Positions 53,985-63,029 are shown, numbered from the stretch's first letter. The stretch: 64,000 nt of DNA from Nocardia terpenica (GCF_013186535.1 NZ_JABMCZ010000003.1:1922001-1986000); one strand, 5' to 3'. The notes: generated by a model from the sequence alone, not told the origin. Made by a program: numbers and translations.

Positions 53985-55261
53985 GTCTGCTGGACGAGTC
54001 CGCGCCGGATGCGGTGCGCGCCACCGAGATTCCGCTGCGCCGCAACCGCGATTTCCTGCTGCTGTGGATCGGCGCGGGCGTCTCGATGCTCGGCCTGCGC
54101 GCGAGCGTGGTCGCCTACCCGCTGCTCATGCTGTGGTACGGCAACAGTCCCATCGGCGCGGGACTGGTCGGATTCGCCGTCCTGCTCCCGCAATTGGTGG
54201 TGCAGCTGCCCGCGGGCGCGCTGGTCGATCGCTGGGACCGGCGGCGGCTGCTGATCGGCTGCGATATCGCCGGGCTGCTGGCCATGGGCGCGGTGGTGGT
54301 CATGCTGGCCGCGGGCCGGTTGTGGTTGCCCGCGCTGATGGTGGCGGCGTTCATCGATGGTTCGGCGGGGGTGTGCTACCGGCTGGGCGAGCGGGCGGCC
54401 ATCGGCCATATCGTGCCGCCGCCGCAGCTGCCGCAGGCGTTGGGGCAGAACGAGGCTCGCAGCCAGGCGGCGGGTCTGCTGGGCCAGCCGACGGGCAGCG
54501 GACTGTTCACGCTGGGCTCCTGGGTGCCGTTCGGCTTCACCGCCGGATCTCATCTCCTCGCCCTGGTGACCCTGCTGTTCATTCGCAAGAACCTGCAGGG
54601 CCGGCGCGGCGCGGCGACGCGGAATATCCGGGCCGAGGTGATCGAGGGGATGCGGTGGGTGTGGCGGCAGCGGTTCCTGCGGACCGCGGTCGGGCTGATC
54701 GCCGGGAGCAATCTGCTGTTCCAGATTCTCGTCCTGACCATGTCGCTCACCGTCAAGGAGCACGGCGGTTCGCCGTTGTCGGTCGGTCTCATCGGTCTGG
54801 TGGGTGGGCTGGGCGGCATGGCGGGGGCGCTGGCCGGGGCGCGGGTGGTCGAGCGGGTGCGGTTGTTCACCGTGATCGCCGGGGCGCTGGTGGTGTGGAC
54901 GGTGCTGATGACGCCGGTCGCGCTCGTGAGCGCGCCGCTGGTGCTCGGATTGCTCATGGCGGGAACGGGTTTCGCCGGGGCGCTGATGAATGTGGTGGTC
55001 GGGGTGCGCCAGTTGCGGATCACGCCCGATGCCCTCCAGGGACGCGTGAACAGCGTGTTCTCCTTGTTGTCCTTCGGTATGTCGTCGGCGGGCGCGTTCG
55101 TCGGCGGTGTGCTGCTGAGCGCGATCGGCACCCGGGCCACGGCCGTGTCCATCGCCGCGGCGATGGGTGTGCTCGCGCTGATCGCCGTTGTCGCCCCCGC
55201 CATGCGCGAGGACACCCTCGCGGAGTCACGGCAAGACCTTGACCCCGCGCACGGCGCGTAA
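53981..55261 (+). CDS. MFS transporter
   Basis: 426 residues, starting in an ATGA overlap with the carbamoyltransferase gene. About 10-12 hydrophobic helices are visible, with the MFS loop LVDRWDRRRLL between helices 2 and 3 and a VNSVFSLLSFGMSSAGAFVG segment late. It resembles the MFS_3 (enterobactin-exporter-like) group often found in NRPS clusters. It probably exports the peptide. Its 3' end overlaps the convergent dnaE gene by 36 bp. Confidence 0.92.
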   Translation: MSLLDESAPDAVRATEIPLRRNRDFLLLWIGAGVSMLGLRASVVAYPLLMLWYGNSPIGAGLVGFAVLLPQLVVQLPAGALVDRWDRRRLLIGCDIAGLLAMGAVVVMLAAGRLWLPALMVAAFIDGSAGVCYRLGERAAIGHIVPPPQLPQALGQNEARSQAAGLLGQPTGSGLFTLGSWVPFGFTAGSHLLALVTLLFIRKNLQGRRGAATRNIRAEVIEGMRWVWRQRFLRTAVGLIAGSNLLFQILVLTMSLTVKEHGGSPLSVGLIGLVGGLGGMAGALAGARVVERVRLFTVIAGALVVWTVLMTPVALVSAPLVLGLLMAGTGFAGALMNVVVGVRQLRITPDALQGRVNSVFSLLSFGMSSAGAFVGGVLLSAIGTRATAVSIAAAMGVLALIAVVAPAMREDTLAESRQDLDPAHGA

Positions 55262-58200
55262 CTCGCCCAGCAGTGCCGAACTCACCGTCACCGGGTACTC
55301 GTCGACCGCGAGTGTGGTGCGCCGCTGCTGATAACACAGAATCAGCCGCACCGGTGTCGTGCCGCGGTGAGACCGCAATGCCGACTTCAGTTCCAGCACG
55401 CTGTCCCGGTCGGTGTGCACGGCATTGATCTCCAGCATCAGTGGCGGCTGCTGTTCGCCTCGTTCGACCGGGCCGATGTCCACCGGTGCGAGGTGCGTGC
55501 CGAATACCGCCATTCTGTCCTCTCGCCAGTTGACTCGTCCCTCGACCACGATCACCGCGTCGACCGCCAGTTCCGCCGCGAAGACGGCGTAGCTCTTCGG
55601 GAAGAACAGCACCTCGATCGAGGCGTCCAGGTCCTCGAGGACGGCGATGGCCCAGCTCTCGCCCTTCTTGTTCACCCGGCGCTCGAGCGCGGAGACGATG
55701 CCCGCGAGGGTGATCGTGCCCTCGCGCGGCGGATCGGCCAGGATGGCCGCGATCGGTTTCGGCGCCTTCGCGCGCAGCAGGTGATTCGCTCCGTCGAGCG
55801 GATGACCGGACACGTAGAGCCCCAGCATTTCTCGCTCCAGCCCGAGCAGTTGCCGCCGCGGCCATTCCTCGCCGTCGAAGCGCAGGTGGCTCAGCGGCGA
55901 GGCGTCGCCGGTGGTCTCCTCGGTGCCGTCACCGCCGAACAGATCGAACTGCCCCATCGCCTGCTGGCGTTTGAGCCCCGTGACCGCGTCCACGGCCTCC
56001 TCGTGCACGCCGATCAGCGCCCTGCGGGAATGCCCGAACGAATCGAACGCGCCCGCCTTGATCAGCGATTCCAGCACCCGCTTGTTACAGCAGACCAGCT
56101 CGGATTTCTCGACGAAGTCGGCGAACGAGGCGTATTTCCCCTTGCGGTCGCGGGTTTCGATGATCGACTCGACCACATTGGCCCCCACATTGCGAATTCC
56201 GCCGAGCCCGAACCGAATATCGTTGCCGACGGCGGAGAACCGCAGCGCGGATTCGTTCACATCGGGCGGCAGCACCCTGATCCCGAGCTGTCGGCACTCG
56301 GCCAGATACACCGCCGATTTGTCCTTGTTGTCGGCAACGGAGGTGAGCAGCGCCGCCATGTACTCGGCCTGGTAGTTCGCCTTCAGATACGCGGTCCAGT
56401 ACCCGACCAGCGCGTAGCCAGCGGCATGCGACTTGTTGAACGCGTACCCCGCGAACGGCAGCACCGTATCCCACAGCGCCCGAATGGATTCGTCGGAGAA
56501 GCCGTTGTCCCGCATGCCCGCGCGGAAACTCTCGAACTCCTTCGCCAGCACCTCCGGCTTCTTCTTCCCCATGGCCCGGCGCAGCACATCGGCGCGGCCC
56601 ATGGAAAATCCCGCGACCCGCTGCGCGATCTGCATGATCTGCTCCTGGTACACGACCAGGCCGTAGGTCTCGGCGAGAATGTCGTGCAGCGGCTGCGCCA
56701 GCTCGGGGTGAATGGGTTCGATCGGCTGCCGCCCGTTCTTGCGATCGGCGTAGTTGTTGTGCGTATTCATCGCCATCGGCCCCGGCCGGTACAGGGCATT
56801 GACGGCGACGATGTCCTCGAATCCGGTCGGCACCAGCCGCCGCAGCAGATCGCGCATGGCGCCGCCGTCGAGCTGGAACACGCCGAGACTCTCACCGCGC
56901 CCGAGCAATTCGTAGGTCTTCGGGTCGGCGGTCCCCAGCGAATCGAGATCGATCCGCTCGCCGCGATTGGCCGCGATATTGTCGATGGCGTCGCCGATCA
57001 CGGTGAGGTTGCGCAGGCCCAGGAAATCCATCTTCAACAGGCCGATGGCCTCGCACGACGGATAATCCCAGCCGGTGATCATCGCCCCGTCCTCGCGCCG
57101 CCACAGCGGAATCACCTCGCGCAGCGGCTCCGACGACATGATCACCGCGCAGGCATGCACGCCCGCATTGCGGATCAGTCCCTCCAGCCCGCGGGCGGTC
57201 TCGAAAATGGTGGACACATCCCGGTCGGACTCGAGCAGCGACCGCACCTCCGCCGCCTCCGGATATCGCTCGTGGGCCGGATCGACAATGCCGGACAGCG
57301 GAATGTCCTTGGCGGCCACCGGCGGCGGCAGCGCCTTGGAAATCCGGTCGGCGAGGGCGAAACCCGGCTGCCCGAAATGCACCCGCGCGGCATCCTTGAT
57401 CGCCGCCTTGGTCTTGATCCTGCCGAAGGTGATCACCTGCGCGACCCGATCCGCGCCGTACTTCTCGGTCGCGTAGCGCACCATCTCGCCGCGCCGCCGA
57501 TCGTCGAAGTCCATATCGATATCGGGCATGGACACCCGCTCGGGATTCAGGAATCGCTCGAACAGCAACCCGTGCTCGAGGGGATCCAGGTTCGTGATCC
57601 CCAGCGCGTACGCCACCAGCGACCCGGCCGCCGATCCGCGGCCGGGGCCGACCCGAATGCCTTCCGCGCGGGCATGATTCATCAGATCCGCGGTAATGAG
57701 GAAGTACGCGGGAAATCCCATCTGCACGATGATCCCGATCTCGAATTCGGCCCGACGCCGATACTCCTCCGACACCCCGTCCGGCAGCCGCCATTCCAGG
57801 CCGCGCACGACCTGCTCCCGGAACCACGAATTCACGTCGTGGCCCTCCGGCGCCTGGTAGACCGGCATCCGGTCGCGATGCCGCCACACCTCGTCGTAGG
57901 GCTCGATCCGCTCCGCGATCAGCAGTGTCGTATCCGCCGCCCCGGGCACCTCCCGGTCCCAGTAGTCGCGCATCTCCGCGGCCGACCGCAGGTGGTAGCC
58001 GTCGCCGTCGAATTTGAAACGCGTTGGGTCGCTGAGGGTTTTCCCCGCCTGCACACACAGCAGGGCGGCATGGGCCTCGGCCTGATCCTTGCCGACGTAA
58101 TGCGAGTCGTTCGTCGCCACCGGCGGCAGCCGCAGCTTGGCGCCGATCTCGAGCAGCCCCTCCCGGACCGACCGCTCGATGGGCAGACCGTGATCCATCA

Positions 58201-58783
58201 GCTCCACGAAGAAGTTGTCCGCTCCGAAGATGTCGCGATAGTCCGCGGCCGCCTGAAGGGCCTCGGCGCGCTGCCCCAGCCGCAGCCGGGTCTGTACCTC
58301 ACCGGACGGACATCCGGTGGTGGCGATGATTCCCTCGGCGTGCTCGGCGATCAGCTCCCGATCCATCCGGGGCTTGCGGTAATACCCCTCCATGCTGGCC
58401 AGCGACGACAGCGTGAACAGATTGCGCAGCCCCCGGGCATCGCGCGCGAGCATCGTCATGTGCGTGTACGCGCCGCCACCGGACACATCGCCGCCCACGC
58501 TCTCCCCTTCGGAGCCGCGCTGACCGCCGCGACCCCAGAACACGGGTTTCTTGTGCAGGCGGCTGCCGGGCGCGAGATACGCCTCGATGCCGATGATCGG
58601 CGTGATCCCGGTTTTCCTGGCGACCTGGTAGAACTCGTCGGCCCCGAACATGTTCCCGTGGTCGGTCATCGCGACCGCGCTCATCCCGAGCCGGGCCGCC
58701 TCGTCGAACAGCGGCCCGATCTTCGCCGCACCGTCCAGCATCGAATACTCGGTGTGCACATGCAGGTGGACGAACGACGACAT
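55226..58783 (-). CDS. dnaE: DNA polymerase III alpha subunit (DnaE1-type)
   Basis: 1,185 residues from ATG 58783 (SSFVHLHVHTEYSMLDGAAK is the family's usual start). The PHP domain (MTDHGNMFGADEF), palm (GPGRGSAAGSLVAYALG; catalytic PDIDMDFDDRRR), fingers, tandem HhH and OB domains are all present. Full length and intact. Housekeeping actinobacterial DnaE1 usually reads PDIDIDFDD; Met here is a conservative change. Its neighbours are not the usual lspA/ilvA-type genes I would expect, so it could be a second copy beside the cluster's exporter. Confidence 0.96.
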   Translation of the reverse strand: MSSFVHLHVHTEYSMLDGAAKIGPLFDEAARLGMSAVAMTDHGNMFGADEFYQVARKTGITPIIGIEAYLAPGSRLHKKPVFWGRGGQRGSEGESVGGDVSGGGAYTHMTMLARDARGLRNLFTLSSLASMEGYYRKPRMDRELIAEHAEGIIATTGCPSGEVQTRLRLGQRAEALQAAADYRDIFGADNFFVELMDHGLPIERSVREGLLEIGAKLRLPPVATNDSHYVGKDQAEAHAALLCVQAGKTLSDPTRFKFDGDGYHLRSAAEMRDYWDREVPGAADTTLLIAERIEPYDEVWRHRDRMPVYQAPEGHDVNSWFREQVVRGLEWRLPDGVSEEYRRRAEFEIGIIVQMGFPAYFLITADLMNHARAEGIRVGPGRGSAAGSLVAYALGITNLDPLEHGLLFERFLNPERVSMPDIDMDFDDRRRGEMVRYATEKYGADRVAQVITFGRIKTKAAIKDAARVHFGQPGFALADRISKALPPPVAAKDIPLSGIVDPAHERYPEAAEVRSLLESDRDVSTIFETARGLEGLIRNAGVHACAVIMSSEPLREVIPLWRREDGAMITGWDYPSCEAIGLLKMDFLGLRNLTVIGDAIDNIAANRGERIDLDSLGTADPKTYELLGRGESLGVFQLDGGAMRDLLRRLVPTGFEDIVAVNALYRPGPMAMNTHNNYADRKNGRQPIEPIHPELAQPLHDILAETYGLVVYQEQIMQIAQRVAGFSMGRADVLRRAMGKKKPEVLAKEFESFRAGMRDNGFSDESIRALWDTVLPFAGYAFNKSHAAGYALVGYWTAYLKANYQAEYMAALLTSVADNKDKSAVYLAECRQLGIRVLPPDVNESALRFSAVGNDIRFGLGGIRNVGANVVESIIETRDRKGKYASFADFVEKSELVCCNKRVLESLIKAGAFDSFGHSRRALIGVHEEAVDAVTGLKRQQAMGQFDLFGGDGTEETTGDASPLSHLRFDGEEWPRRQLLGLEREMLGLYVSGHPLDGANHLLRAKAPKPIAAILADPPREGTITLAGIVSALERRVNKKGESWAIAVLEDLDASIEVLFFPKSYAVFAAELAVDAVIVVEGRVNWREDRMAVFGTHLAPVDIGPVERGEQQPPLMLEINAVHTDRDSVLELKSALRSHRGTTPVRLILCYQQRRTTLAVDEYPVTVSSALLGELRAVRGVKVLP

Positions 58784-58957
58784 CGGGGCCTCCAGCGAGA
58801 CGTATTCGGGCTCGGACCGCCTCATTCGAGCCGAGCGCGCGGGTCGGATCAAACAATCGACACGCGTGCCCGCACAACCGAAAGTTGTTGTCGCTGACCG
58901 CGCCTCAGCGCGTCCTCAGCTACTCGCCCCGATGATCTTCGCGACCGGTCGACCCCG

Positions 58958-59224
58958 TCAGCGCAACCGCTCCAACTGGGACGCGATGTGCTGCAACGTC
59001 TCTCGCGGGCTCTGCCCGTTCAGCTCCTCGATGTGCAGGAGCAGTAGACCCGCCAGATTCTGTAGGCCGATCGCCAGATAGACCGGGGCATTGCGGTGTT
59101 CGCTCAATAGGGTCGCGAGTCGTTCGCGGTGGAAGTCGGCATGGTCCCCGGGCTCGTCGTCACCGATCGTCCATGCCGTCATAGCTTCGATCGCCTTGCG
59201 CGTCGCGTCCAGCGGCTCCTGCAT
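58958..59224 (-). CDS. Small helical protein of unknown function
   Basis: 88 residues, all predicted helix (EPLDATRKAIEAMTAWTIGDD, AIGLQNLAGLLLLHIEELNG, ETLQHIASQLERLR). No Cys, signal peptide or recognised family. It lies 174 bp upstream of dnaE on the same strand. The gap between them holds only a small ACAAC-CGAAA-GTTGT hairpin. Coding status rests on length and codon pattern. Confidence 0.6.
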   Translation of the reverse strand: MQEPLDATRKAIEAMTAWTIGDDEPGDHADFHRERLATLLSEHRNAPVYLAIGLQNLAGLLLLHIEELNGQSPRETLQHIASQLERLR

Positions 59225-59394
59225 ACCGGCAACGGTAATGCTTCAGAACGGATCCGGGGCCGGTAATCGATTTGCTACGCCGATGCAGGACCCGTGGGTA
59301 TCGTGCGTCTTGTCGCCCGATCCGAGCCGATCTACTATCTACGTCCGTTAATAGTAAATGCCGAGTGGTATCTGCCGTCATGGATGGAGCGCGC

Positions 59395-60306
59395 ATGAGA
59401 CGCAGGGTGTGGTCGATCGTGGTGGCCGGATTATCGATCGTGTCCACGGTCGGCGTGGGCGGCTGCGGCGGCGAGTCGTCGGCGCCGGACAAGGCCCCCA
59501 TGATCGTCGCGCATCGGGGCGGCACGGGCGACATGCCCGAGAACACCCTCGCCGCGATCGACTCCGCGCTGCGGAATCACGCCGACGCGATCTGGCTGTC
59601 CGTGCAGGCCAGCGCCGACGGCGAGGCGGTGCTCTACCGCCCACAGGACCTGAGCGCGCAAACCGACGGCAACGGCCCGGTCGCGGCGAAACCGGCGGCC
59701 GAACTCGCCCGGCTCAATGCCGGATACGCCTTCGTCGACGGCAACGGCAATCATCCCTACCGCGACCGCCCGACACCGATCCCGACCCTGCGCGAGGCGC
59801 TCGCCGCGATCCCGGCCCCCGTGCCGATCTTCTTGGACCTCAAGCAATTACCGCCCGATCCCGTGGTCTCCGCCACCGCCCGGACGCTGCGCGAGACCGG
59901 GAATCTCGACCGCGCCACCATCTATTCCACCTCCGGCGACGTCATCGCCGCCGCGGCCGCCCAGGGCCTGCACGTCGCCGAGAGCCGCGACAAGACCCGG
60001 CAGCGGCTGCTCGACGTCGCGCTGCGGCACGCCTGCGACCGCGCCGCCGCCCGGCCACAGACCTGGATCGCCCTCGAGCTGCACCTGAAAGTCGCTGTGA
60101 CGGAAAAGGTTACGCTCGGCAGCGCCACCACCGACACCGAGGCCCAACTGTGGGACCCCGAATCGGTGCGATGCCTGCGCTCGGACGGCAACGCCAAACT
60201 CATGGCCATCGGCGTCGCGACAAAGGCCGACTACGACACCGCCCGCCAACTCGGCATCGACGCCGTCCTGGTCGACTCACCCGCCACCGCACAGACCTGG
60301 CGCTGA
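59395..60306 (+). CDS. GDPD-like lipoprotein lacking catalytic residues
   Basis: 303 residues from ATG 59395 (GGAG 5 nt upstream). A lipobox VGVGGCGG (Cys 24) is followed by a glycerophosphodiester phosphodiesterase-like TIM barrel with AHRGG (39-43) and PENTLAAI (48-55). The metal-binding E-x-D is replaced by WLS (67-69) and the catalytic His-Asp by Arg-Pro (YRPQDL, about 82). It may be a non-hydrolytic binding lipoprotein or belong to a divergent subfamily with other chemistry. Confidence 0.8.
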   Translation: MRRRVWSIVVAGLSIVSTVGVGGCGGESSAPDKAPMIVAHRGGTGDMPENTLAAIDSALRNHADAIWLSVQASADGEAVLYRPQDLSAQTDGNGPVAAKPAAELARLNAGYAFVDGNGNHPYRDRPTPIPTLREALAAIPAPVPIFLDLKQLPPDPVVSATARTLRETGNLDRATIYSTSGDVIAAAAAQGLHVAESRDKTRQRLLDVALRHACDRAAARPQTWIALELHLKVAVTEKVTLGSATTDTEAQLWDPESVRCLRSDGNAKLMAIGVATKADYDTARQLGIDAVLVDSPATAQTWR

Positions 60307-60315
60307 CCGGGCCGA

Positions 60316-60753
60316 TTACTCCGGCAGCTCGTGGGCCTGGGCCACGAGGTCGTAGAACACCCAGATCCCGCCCTTCTGGTAGGAGTCCGGCGCCTCGGAG
60401 CCGCCGAGGAACGGGTACGGCGTCGCGATGTAGACCTCGTCCTCGCCGAGTGGTCCCAGTCGCCGCCGGATCTCGGCCACGTGCGGCGGTTGCAGCACGT
60501 AGGTCACCACATGCGGATCGAACAGCACCTCGGACACGAAGTCGGTGATCTCGGCGAACGGCCCGTACGCCTTCACCCCCGGGCTGTAGGGATCGAACAC
60601 CCCGTACTCCCCGGTCCGGCCGCTCATCAGGAACGCGTGCCCCAGATCCGAGTAGCCGACGACGGTGTCGAACCGCGCCAGCCGCTCGGCCCACGCGGGC
60701 ATCATCGTGTCGATCCGCTGCGGCCGGATCATCCGGAAGGGAACGCTGCTCAC
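60316..60753 (-). CDS. DUF1851/Tdi1-like small protein
   Basis: 145 residues. GYSDLGHAFLMSGRTGEYGV and FDPYSPGVKAYGPF, with a C-terminal GGIWVFYDLVAQ, resemble the C-terminal domain of DUF1851/T6SS-immunity Tdi1-like and GAD-like proteins. It is soluble with no signal peptide. No toxin gene is adjacent, so an immunity role is not supported. It converges with the GDPD-like gene (9 bp) and diverges from the LppP-like gene. Confidence 0.65.
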   Translation of the reverse strand: MSSVPFRMIRPQRIDTMMPAWAERLARFDTVVGYSDLGHAFLMSGRTGEYGVFDPYSPGVKAYGPFAEITDFVSEVLFDPHVVTYVLQPPHVAEIRRRLGPLGEDEVYIATPYPFLGGSEAPDSYQKGGIWVFYDLVAQAHELPE

Positions 60754-60814
60754 GGTTGCTCGATGTTAGTTTGTGATCGGAAATATCGAACGGGTGCGTC
60801 CTCCAGGGAGTTCC

Positions 60815-61402
60815 ATGTACGCGAAATCGATGGTTGTCGTCGCGCTCGTGGCCAGTGTGGCGCTCGCGGTCGCGGGCTGCGGGTCGTCGCGATCCGGGTC
60901 GGGTGTCACCGCCGCCGCGACCGCCACGCCGGTCGCCGTCGCCCCGTCGACTACCCCTGTCCGGCAAGGCGATTCGGCGACGAGCGCGCCGGTGGGCAAC
61001 CACGATCTGTGCTTCGACACCACCTCCGCCCTCGCGAACACCGCCGTGCGGAGCCTGGGCCCGCCGCCGGTCGGCGGCGCGTGGAAGGTGGCGGGCGGCA
61101 GCACCGATCCGGCCTCGGCGGGCTGCGAGGGCGTGCTGTCCTATCTGGTCGTGGACTGGAACGGCATCCACCCGGGCACCCACGTGCTGTTCTTCGCCGA
61201 CGGCGCCTACCTCGGCACCGCGACCGCCAAACCCTTCCCGTACACGGAAGTCCTTGGCAAGACCCGCGATACGGTGTCGGTGCGGTACCGCTGGGCCGAG
61301 GCCGACGACCCGCTGTGCTGCCCGAAGGGCGGTCCGAGCACGGTGACCTTCACCCTGTCCGGGAACACGGTGCGGCCCGACGGCCGGTTCCCGCCGAACT
61401 AG
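60815..61402 (+). CDS. LppP/LprE-family lipoprotein
   Basis: 195 residues from ATG 60815 (CAGGGAG RBS). The signal peptide ends in the clear lipobox LAVAGCGSS. A low-complexity Thr/Ala/Pro linker is followed by the domain with DWNGIHPGTHVLFF, YLGTATAKPF and VRYRW, which matches the mycobacterial LppP/LprE family. It is cell-envelope anchored; the function is unknown. Two Cys pairs (CFD/CEG and CC) may form disulfides. Confidence 0.85.
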   Translation: MYAKSMVVVALVASVALAVAGCGSSRSGSGVTAAATATPVAVAPSTTPVRQGDSATSAPVGNHDLCFDTTSALANTAVRSLGPPPVGGAWKVAGGSTDPASAGCEGVLSYLVVDWNGIHPGTHVLFFADGAYLGTATAKPFPYTEVLGKTRDTVSVRYRWAEADDPLCCPKGGPSTVTFTLSGNTVRPDGRFPPN

Positions 61403-61442
61403 GCCGCGGGCGGGACGAGATCGGAAGGAACTGGTAACGGCC

Positions 61443-62393
61443 ATGGGGTCCAGGCACATCGGTGTGGTGGGGGCGGGAGTCGTCGGGCTGAGCGTGGCGC
61501 ACGATCTGGCGCTGCGCGGACACACGGTCACCGTGGTGGCCGACCGGAGCGCGCTGGACAGCGTGTCCGGGGTCGCCGCGGCGGTGTGGTTCCCGTATCG
61601 CAGCGGCGAGTCGCCGTCGCTCATGCGGTGGCTGGTGCGGTCCCGGGAGCGGTTCGAGGAGATCGCCTCCGACCCGGAGGCCGGGGTCGACCTGCGCGCG
61701 GGCACGGTGGTGGAGCGCGCCGGGGGAGTGGACCGGTCGTGGACACGGGCGGTCCCCGACCATCGCGAGCTGACACCGGACGAGCTGCCGCCCGGCGCGG
61801 TGGCCGGGGTGCGGGCGCTGGTCCCGGTGGTGTCGATGGGGCAGTACCTGCCGTGGCTGCGGGAGCGCTGCCGCGCCCTCGGGGTCCGCTTCGTCGAATG
61901 CACGGTGGGTTCGGTCGACGAGCTCGCCGGTGAATGCGAGATCGGCGTCGTGGCAGCGGGATTGGGCTCGGGCCCACTGCTGAAGGACGATTCGATGTAC
62001 CCGGTCCGCGGCCAGGTCGTGCGCCTCGCCAATCCCGGTCTCACCGAATGGATCACCGACGAGGACCACCCCGGCGGCCTCACCTACGTCGTCCCCCGCC
62101 GCGACGACGTGGTCTGCGGCGGCACCGCCCAACCAGGTTCCTGGAACACCGATCTCGACCCCGACACCGAGAAATCCATTCTCCGCCGCGCCATCTCCCT
62201 GGTCCCCCAACTAGCCGACCAGCCCATCCTCTCCCGAGCCACCGGCCTCCGCCCCGCCCGCGACACCCTCCGCCTAGAACCCGTAAACGGCCACGCCCTC
62301 CCCCTGATAGCCTGCTACGGCCACGGCGGCGCAGGCGTAACCCTCTCCTGGGGCTGCGCCGAATCCGTAACCAACCTGACCGACGAACTTTAG
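61443..62393 (+). CDS. FAD-dependent D-amino-acid oxidase-like protein
   Basis: 316 residues. The FAD Rossmann motif is GVVGAGVVGLSVAHDLA, followed by SGVAAAVWFPYR, YPVRGQVVRLANPG and the C-terminal CYGHGGAGVTLSWG, the DAO pattern. It should oxidise D-amino acids or a related amine. The catalytic Arg/Tyr positions appear kept (ATGLRPARDTLRLE). It stands alone, 40 bp after the LppP-like gene. Confidence 0.9.
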   Translation: MGSRHIGVVGAGVVGLSVAHDLALRGHTVTVVADRSALDSVSGVAAAVWFPYRSGESPSLMRWLVRSRERFEEIASDPEAGVDLRAGTVVERAGGVDRSWTRAVPDHRELTPDELPPGAVAGVRALVPVVSMGQYLPWLRERCRALGVRFVECTVGSVDELAGECEIGVVAAGLGSGPLLKDDSMYPVRGQVVRLANPGLTEWITDEDHPGGLTYVVPRRDDVVCGGTAQPGSWNTDLDPDTEKSILRRAISLVPQLADQPILSRATGLRPARDTLRLEPVNGHALPLIACYGHGGAGVTLSWGCAESVTNLTDEL

Positions 62394-62419
62394 GCCCACC
62401 CCACCGGCCACGATCCCGC

Positions 62420-62481
62420 CCGCCGTTCTCGGTCATTTCGGCCGCCGTTCTCCGTCATCCCGGCGTGCTTTTGGCCGGGAT
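62420..62481 (-). terminator. Dispersed hairpin element, copy 2, with duplicated 5' arm
   Basis: A 22-bp unit beginning CCGCCGTTCTC is present twice in tandem (62420-62441, 62442-62463), and the second copy runs into the hairpin. The stem is ATCCCGGC / GCCGGGAT (62457-62464, 62474-62481) with loop GTGCTTTTG, identical to the loop at 8895-8903. It sits at the stop of the leftward TetR gene. Confidence 0.7.
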
Positions 62482-62969
62482 CACCCCCGCAACTCCCGCA
62501 CCACATCCTCTCCGCTGGGCGCATGCTCCGGATCCAGCAGCCACTGCATCATCAGCCCGCCCAGCAACGCGAGCGGCACCGAACCCCCCATCCTCTCCCG
62601 TGCCTCGCGCTGCCCCGCCGCCAGATGCTCCCGCACCGCCGGTGATCGTTCGGCCTGCACTACCGCCTCCAACTGCGCCACCCACAGCGCCCGATGCGTG
62701 GTGAAGCTGTCGATCAGCGCCTGCCAGCCCTGCGCCGAATCCCGGTCGGGGGCCCGCCCGGCCAGCTCCGCGCCGAGCTCGTCGACCGCCGCCACCAGCG
62801 CCTGCGTGAGCAGCGCCTCGCGCGAGCCGAAGTGATACCCGATCGCGGCGTGGCTGACCCCGGCCGCCGCCGCGATATCGCGCACGGTCGTGCGGGCCCA
62901 GCCGCGCTCGATCAGGCACTGCTTGGCCCCGGCCAGTAGATCCTCGCGATTTCCCACGTCGAGCAGCAT
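62481..62969 (-). CDS. TetR-family repressor
   Basis: 162 residues from ATG 62969. The HTH is at 5-50 (AKQCLIERGWARTTVRDIAAAAGVSHAAIGYHFGSREAL, read in parts), followed by a C-terminal helical ligand domain, somewhat short for the family. The frame is open upstream, but that DNA is the operator and the divergent gene. It is divergent from the flavin monooxygenase and most likely represses it and itself. Confidence 0.93.
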   Translation of the reverse strand: MLLDVGNREDLLAGAKQCLIERGWARTTVRDIAAAAGVSHAAIGYHFGSREALLTQALVAAVDELGAELAGRAPDRDSAQGWQALIDSFTTHRALWVAQLEAVVQAERSPAVREHLAAGQREARERMGGSVPLALLGGLMMQWLLDPEHAPSGEDVVRELRG

Positions 62970-62978
62970 ATCCGAGAA

Positions 62979-63022
62979 TTTGACCAAATGGTTTGACCAA
63001 ATGGACAAGACCGGCCTACGGT
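62979..63022 (+). promoter_or_regulatory. Tandem 13-bp operator and promoter of the monooxygenase
   Basis: TTTGACCAAATGG occurs twice in direct tandem (62979-62991, 62992-63004). The second copy contains TTGACC (62993-62998) as -35, with TACGGT (63017-63022) 18 bp downstream as -10. The monooxygenase ATG is 7 nt after the -10, so its mRNA is probably leaderless. TetR binding here would block the promoter. Confidence 0.65.
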
Positions 63023-63029
63023 CGTCCCC

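Noticed and set aside
55367..58897. Open frame of about 1,176 codons opposite dnaE
   Set aside because: It is antisense to a clearly recognisable DnaE, with a His/Arg/Gln/Val-rich mirror composition and no motifs; a GC-bias artefact.
60316..60753. Toxin-immunity pair (DUF1851/Tdi1-like)
   Set aside because: No toxin or polymorphic effector gene lies beside it, and the similarity is limited to a domain with many non-immunity members.
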